A stretch of 64,000 bases of DNA from CAJQHK01 sp038142525. GTDB lineage: Bacteria; Pseudomonadota; Alphaproteobacteria; Rickettsiales; UBA1997. Every line of letters starts with the position of its first letter. Within the stretch, counting starts at the first letter, position 1. The stretch is taken from contig JAYQKE010000015.1 in the NCBI GenBank assembly GCA_038142525.1, forward strand, positions 805,310-869,309. The letters are read 5' to 3'. The notes under the pieces were generated by a model that saw only the letters and a program-made list of their open reading frames with translations, had not been told where the DNA came from and searched no databases. The position numbers and the translations under genes were made by a program. Below are positions 59,961 to 64,000 of this stretch, in pieces.

Positions 59961-62606
59961 TCAAAACTTATCAATAATTTCTTTTTTCATTTCCTTTATA
60001 GAATCTTTGAATATTCTTTCAATTTTTTGATCAAAATATTCATCTTCAATCTTTTTAACATTTTTAATTAAATTATGTATCTCTGACAAATATTCAAATA
60101 ATTTTATTGCGCCTATTGATCCCGAAGTTCCCTTCAATTTATGGATTGGTTTCCATAAATTTTCTATATCATGTTTATATTTTTTTATTTCCGAAATTAT
60201 TTCTTTACTCTCTAATTCAAAAATATCAACGATCTGGGAAGCTTCTTCTTCACTAGAAAATAAAGATGTAAAATCATATTTTAATATTGTTTGACATTTT
60301 TCAATGGTTGGGTTTTTATTTATATCCAACCTGTAATCTACCCAAAATTTTGATAATTTAATCAAATCATTTGGATTTCTTTCTTTTGTTATATAATCAT
60401 CAATTCCATTATTTAAAGCTTTTATAACTATAGATTTATCACTATCGCTAGACATGGCAATGATTGGAATTTTATAATTGGTATTATGTGTCTCATTATA
60501 TTCGTTCTGTATTTTTCTAATTTCCTTAACTGCTTCAATACCATTTATTTTATTCATATGAATATCAGTAATAATTAAATGATATTTTTTAGGATTTTCT
60601 TTTATTAATTCGACAATTCCCTCCCCATCTTTGCATTGATTTATATTAGCCCCTACATCAAAGAATTTTTTAGAAATTAATGACAGATTAAAAGATTGAT
60701 CATCTGCAATAATTACATTTAAATTTTTAAGAGTTTTACTATTTATGATAATATCTTGATATTTAACATTTTTATTTGGCACATAATCACCTAACATCCA
60801 TTTAGATATATTTCTAGTTATAAAATGTAAGTCTTTTGGTTTGGTATAGTAGGCATTTACTCCTAATTCCTTCATTTTATTAATCGAATCTATATCTTCA
60901 ATTGAGGTATATGCTAAAATAGGCAATATATCTTTTGATAGATCAAGATCTTCTCGAATTTTTTTAACCAATTCCTTACCATCCATTGCTGGCATATCAA
61001 TATCTGTTAGAATTAGGTCAAATTGATCATCATTTTGATGTTTAAATTTAATCAAATTAAAGGCTTTGATGGGGTCATTCATGATTGTAACATCAAAATC
61101 CGGACATTTTCCTCTTAATTCTTTAGCAATAATTTCAATATTTAACCTTGAATCATCAACTAATAAAATATTTTTACTATTTTTCTTTTTTAGTGATTTT
61201 TCTATTTTTGATATTCCTTCGATGATTTCTATTTTCTTCTTTTTCTCATCCTCTATTTTTGATATTATCTTAGCGACTTTTATATTTTCTGCATCAGTTA
61301 ATATAGGAAATAATAGACTAAATTTAGTCCATTTACCAAACTCACTTTTACAAATTATAGTACCACCAAAATCTTCCATTGTCCTTTTGCAGAAATTAAG
61401 ACCCAGACCCATTCTATCAGTATTTATAGAATCCTGGTAAGAATCAAATATTCTTTCGATATCATTTTTACTAATCCCATTACCATTATCAGTTACTGAT
61501 ATAACATTATATCTTTTTATGTCTGAATTTAAGTTAAATTTATTTATAAGGTTTTTTTCTATTTCTACATCTTTTTCAAAAGATATAATAATTTCTAAGT
61601 CTGAAACATTTTTAGAATAAATAAAAGAATTTCTGATTAAATTAAATAAAATATATTTAAAAGCATTGTCAATTCCTTTGAAAATGAAATTTTGATTATC
61701 AGAAATTTGAAATATTTCATTCTCCATATTTTTTGCACTTATAAAATTTTTATTTCCAAAATCAATTTTTAGTTTATTTTTTTCCTTTTCATTTTGATAG
61801 CCATAAATAGTCAGGGCCTCAATCACTGATTCTTGAGCTTTAAAATAAGTAAAATCATCTTTATTAATATTTTTTCCCATCACTTTATTCAGGGACATTT
61901 CAATTATATTATCAGCTAGGATAGTTATGTTTTTTATTGAATTTTGGCTATATCTAATATTATTTTCATTTGGTTGTAAATTATCTGATATTAAATTAAT
62001 AGAATTTATAGGATTTTGCATTTCATTAGCAATTGATGCTGCAAGCAAAGTCAATTTTCTATGTTGACGCGTTAGCCAAGTTTTTCTATTATAATGTACA
62101 AAAATAATCGCGGTAATAACAGAAAAGCTAAAAACTAACGTAAATTGCAAATAGCTAATATCGGATCTTAATATTATATTTCCATAAAATATTTTAAATA
62201 TTAGAAAGGCTAACAACATACCAATGGTCAGATCCATAATATACATAAACCATCCTGGAATAAAAATTGCTAAAATTATTGGCATAAATATCATCCACCA
62301 TAACCACATATCATGAGAATTATTTATTAAGGTAAGATATGATATCGATAATGGTAAAGCGACTACTAAGGTGATATGCCAATAATATGGAAAATATTTT
62401 CTTTTAATTATATTTGATAGCTTTGGATATAATCCTATACTTATGCAAAGAAATGAAGTTATTAACCTAAGAGTTATTGATTCTTGTAAATTAAATATAT
62501 GCAAAAAAATAAAATGGAAAGAAATATGGCCGATACCACCAATTAAAACTACAACAAAGATATTGTTTTTATCAAAATTCGTTCCTTGCTTGAAATGTCT
62601 TTTAAA
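59961..62606 (-). pseudogene. Hybrid sensor kinase (multi-TM, HisKA-like, ATPase, REC, REC, Hpt), 5' end lost
   Basis: The frame is open from the IS-B end at 62606, so the start is lost; a TTG at 62504 leaves 847 residues. About six membrane spans are followed by a HisKA-like helix in which AASIANEMQNP has Asn at the place of the phospho-accepting His (codon AAT at 62025-62027). The ATPase domain is intact (NLIRNSFIY, VTDNGNGIS, MGLGLNFCKRTM). Receiver 1 (LLVDDSR, LILTDIDMP, YYTKP), receiver 2 (VIIADDQ, LIITDIHMN, YITKE) and an Hpt domain with His788 in PIHKLKGTSGSIGA follow. The layout is like CqsS/LqsS-type multi-span sensors. Confidence 0.9.
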
Positions 62607-63044
62607 GGAACCTCTGATTTTCCTATTTAATTTTGTCTATTTTTTCATTTTTCAGAAAAAATTTTTATAATTTGGATAAAGATTGCTAATTTTGTTAAAA
62701 ATTAACAATCTTTATCCAAATTTAGGCATTATTTGTGGTAATTTCTCTAGTTTCTTGTCTAATTTTACCATTTTTGGCTAAATTAGACACATTTATCCCT
62801 TGTTACGCTGTATTTGGTAGTATTTTTCTAACCATATAGAGATTAGCAAGGGATGATAGCATTTGTAATTGATTAGTATTCTTTTGTAAACCATTATATC
62901 TAACCTTTCTATAGCCCCAAAGATGCTTTATAATTTGAAATGGATGTTCAACTTTAGCTCGAACTGATGAAAATTGTTTATTCCTCTTTTTTTGCTTATT
63001 TGAAAGTTTTTTGTTAGATTTAGCTCTATTGGTTATACCATAAA
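62607..63044 (-). mobile_element. IS-B copy 6, end fragment
   Basis: It has the GGAACCTCTGATTTTCC terminus, subterminal hairpin and the end of the transposase gene up to ITNRAKSNKKLS, then is cut by another IS-B end at 63045. TAAA precedes it (62603-62606). It is inserted in the 5' part of the hybrid kinase gene. Confidence 0.88.
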
Positions 63045-63322
63045 GGAACCTCTGATTTTCCTATTTAATTTTGTCTATTTTTTCATTTTTCAGAAAAAAT
63101 TTTTATAATTTGGATAAAGATTGCTAATTTTGTTAAAAATTAACAATCTTTATCCAAATTTAGGCATTATTTGTGGTAATTTCTCTAGTTTCTTGTCTAA
63201 TTTTACCATTTTTGGCTAAATTAGACACATTTATCCCTTGTTACGCTGTATTTGGTAGTATTTTTCTAACCATATAGAGATTAGCAAGGGATGATAGCAT
63301 TTGTAATTGATTAGTATTCTTA
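63045..63322 (-). mobile_element. IS-B copy 7, end fragment
   Basis: A second IS-B terminus, in the same orientation as copy 6 and inserted in it at CCATAAA. It is cut after about 278 bases by the IS1-type element at 63323. It contains only the last codons of the transposase. Confidence 0.88.
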
Positions 63323-64000
63323 GGCATTGTTAATCCAAAATAGATAATAAGCCATTTCTCTTTAAAATCAATAATTTTACTGAATATTCAAGCATCTTTA
63401 TTGATTTAGAGTAGCATTTGCTCTTTCTTCTCATTCTAGCCAAGAAGTGTCTGAACAAGCTATTATAGCCCTCGATAGTATAAGTATGTGCCTTGGATTG
63501 AATATGCTTATCCTTAGGAACAAATTTCTCATACGGTTTCCAATAATCCGTTGCTATAATGCCTTTAGCTCTGTCTTTTACTCCTTCCCAAAGTTCTTTT
63601 CCAGTTCTTGTAGATCTGTCGCCAACAACGAAGTTGATGAATTCTTTTGCATATCTATCAACAGCAATCCAGATCCAGACAGAGTTTTTTTGAACCAATA
63701 TAGCTGTGCATTTCATCTATCTCAGTTACGCATATTTCATGGCTATTTTGCAATAAATCAAGATTTTGACCATATTGCTTGATCCAGTTAAAGATACTTA
63801 CATGACTAACCTTGAGAATTCTTCCTATAGATCTAAATCCTAGACCCTCTAGGTACAACTCCAGGGCAAATCTTTTTATTGATCTATCTTTAGAATTTCT
63901 GCCTTTTGTATAATTATAATTGCAATCTTTACACTTATAGCGCCGCATTCCGTACATTTTACCATTTTTGCAAACGTTAGAACTGGAGCATTTTAAACAT
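63323..64000 (-). mobile_element. IS1-type element (IS-C), partial at the window edge
   Basis: The terminus GGCATTGTTAATCC is at 63323. The element reaches the right edge of the window. The same terminus with 54 bases is found at 26627-26680 in the IS island. Confidence 0.8.
63330..64000 (-). pseudogene. IS1-type transposase, frameshifted, start outside the window
   Basis: Read from the right: a zinc-finger-like start (LKCSSSNVCKNGKMYGMRRY, then KCKDCNYNYTKG), helix-turn-helix (LGFRSIGRILKVSHVSIFNW) and EIDEMHSYIGSKK, the first catalytic region. At an A7 run near 63690 the frame changes to VWIWIAVDRYAKEFINFVVG and DRSTRTGKELW, then IIATDYWKPYEKFVP and the Glu region YTIEGYNSLFRHFLARMRRK. This is the InsA/InsB order of IS1 in one gene. 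The change of frame is by +1 (or -2), so it does not fit the -1 slippage known in IS1, and a lost or extra A is more probable. Confidence 0.85.

Noticed and set aside
59961..62606. Complete autoinducer sensing (CqsS/LqsS) system
   Set aside because: No synthase gene (CqsA/LqsA type) is near, the His is missing and the 5' end is lost, so only the layout resemblance is kept.
63680..63700. Programmed -1 frameshift at the A7 run of the IS1-type transposase
   Set aside because: The two frames are related by +1 (or -2), not -1, so the IS1-type slippage would not join them.

Overview
The window is strongly AT-rich and looks like the chromosome of an alphaproteobacterium with a Rickettsiales-type genome. 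The main evidence is that a 23S-5S rRNA unit stands alone with its own promoter and no 16S or tRNA-Ile/Ala beside it. The F1Fo ATP synthase genes are also scattered: c, b' and b at 14.4-15.5 kb, beta and epsilon at 31-33 kb, and the rest outside the window. Isolated genes for amino-acid synthesis (hisF, aroE, cimA, metC, trpB), queuosine steps (queE, queH), panC and nadE are more than a classical Rickettsia keeps. They would fit a less reduced, host-associated lineage such as Deianiraeaceae or a Holospora-like group; this placement is inference.

Layout. 0-4.4 kb: lepA end, a membrane-anchored unknown, zapE, an LpoA/LivK-like lipoprotein and an alpha/beta hydrolase. 4.5-8 kb: promoter, 23S rRNA with an intervening sequence in helix 25, and 5S rRNA. 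8-10.5 kb: a hypothetical gene next to an intact IS5-type element (called IS-A here) and an IS3-type fragment. 10.5-20.5 kb: hisF, an unknown gene with an in-frame stop, qor, a dual-receiver protein, rpmE with a duplicated N-terminus, Fo genes, a glycosyltransferase, a DsbA-like oxidase, topA and a broken FAD monooxygenase. 20.5-29.5 kb: a 9-kb island of nested insertion sequences made of IS-A, a second IS5-type element (IS-B), and scraps of IS630-, IS1- and IS3-type elements. 29.5-39.5 kb: ygjV fragment, CsoR-like regulator, aroE, atpD, atpC, queE, rpmG, glpX, secB, queH, cimA, mraY, rpmA and rplU. 39.8-52 kb: ferredoxin, prmC, panC, hflK-hflC, degP, ppiD, metC, trpB and a FadL-like outer membrane protein. 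52-62.6 kb: a glycerol-1-phosphate dehydrogenase homologue, two miniature IS-B derivatives, a PAS-GAF histidine kinase, a porin-like protein, nadE, uvrC and a large multi-membrane-span hybrid kinase cut at its 5' end by IS-B. 62.6-64 kb: more nested IS-B ends and an IS1-type element running off the window.

The genes form several short functional groups: membrane-protein and envelope quality control (hflK, hflC, degP, ppiD), translation (lepA, L21, L27, L31, L33, prmC), cell wall (mraY, LpoA-like) and signalling. The hybrid kinase and the separate dual-receiver protein share a paralogous receiver pair. The kinase's usual phospho-accepting histidine is an asparagine.

About a dozen otherwise well-conserved genes (secB, glpX, prmC, degP, ppiD, trpB, uvrC and others) carry a single small frameshift each. 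Because several of these are normally essential, uncorrected consensus indels are the simplest explanation, but recent gene decay cannot be excluded from the sequence alone. No CRISPR array, tRNA or prophage was seen.
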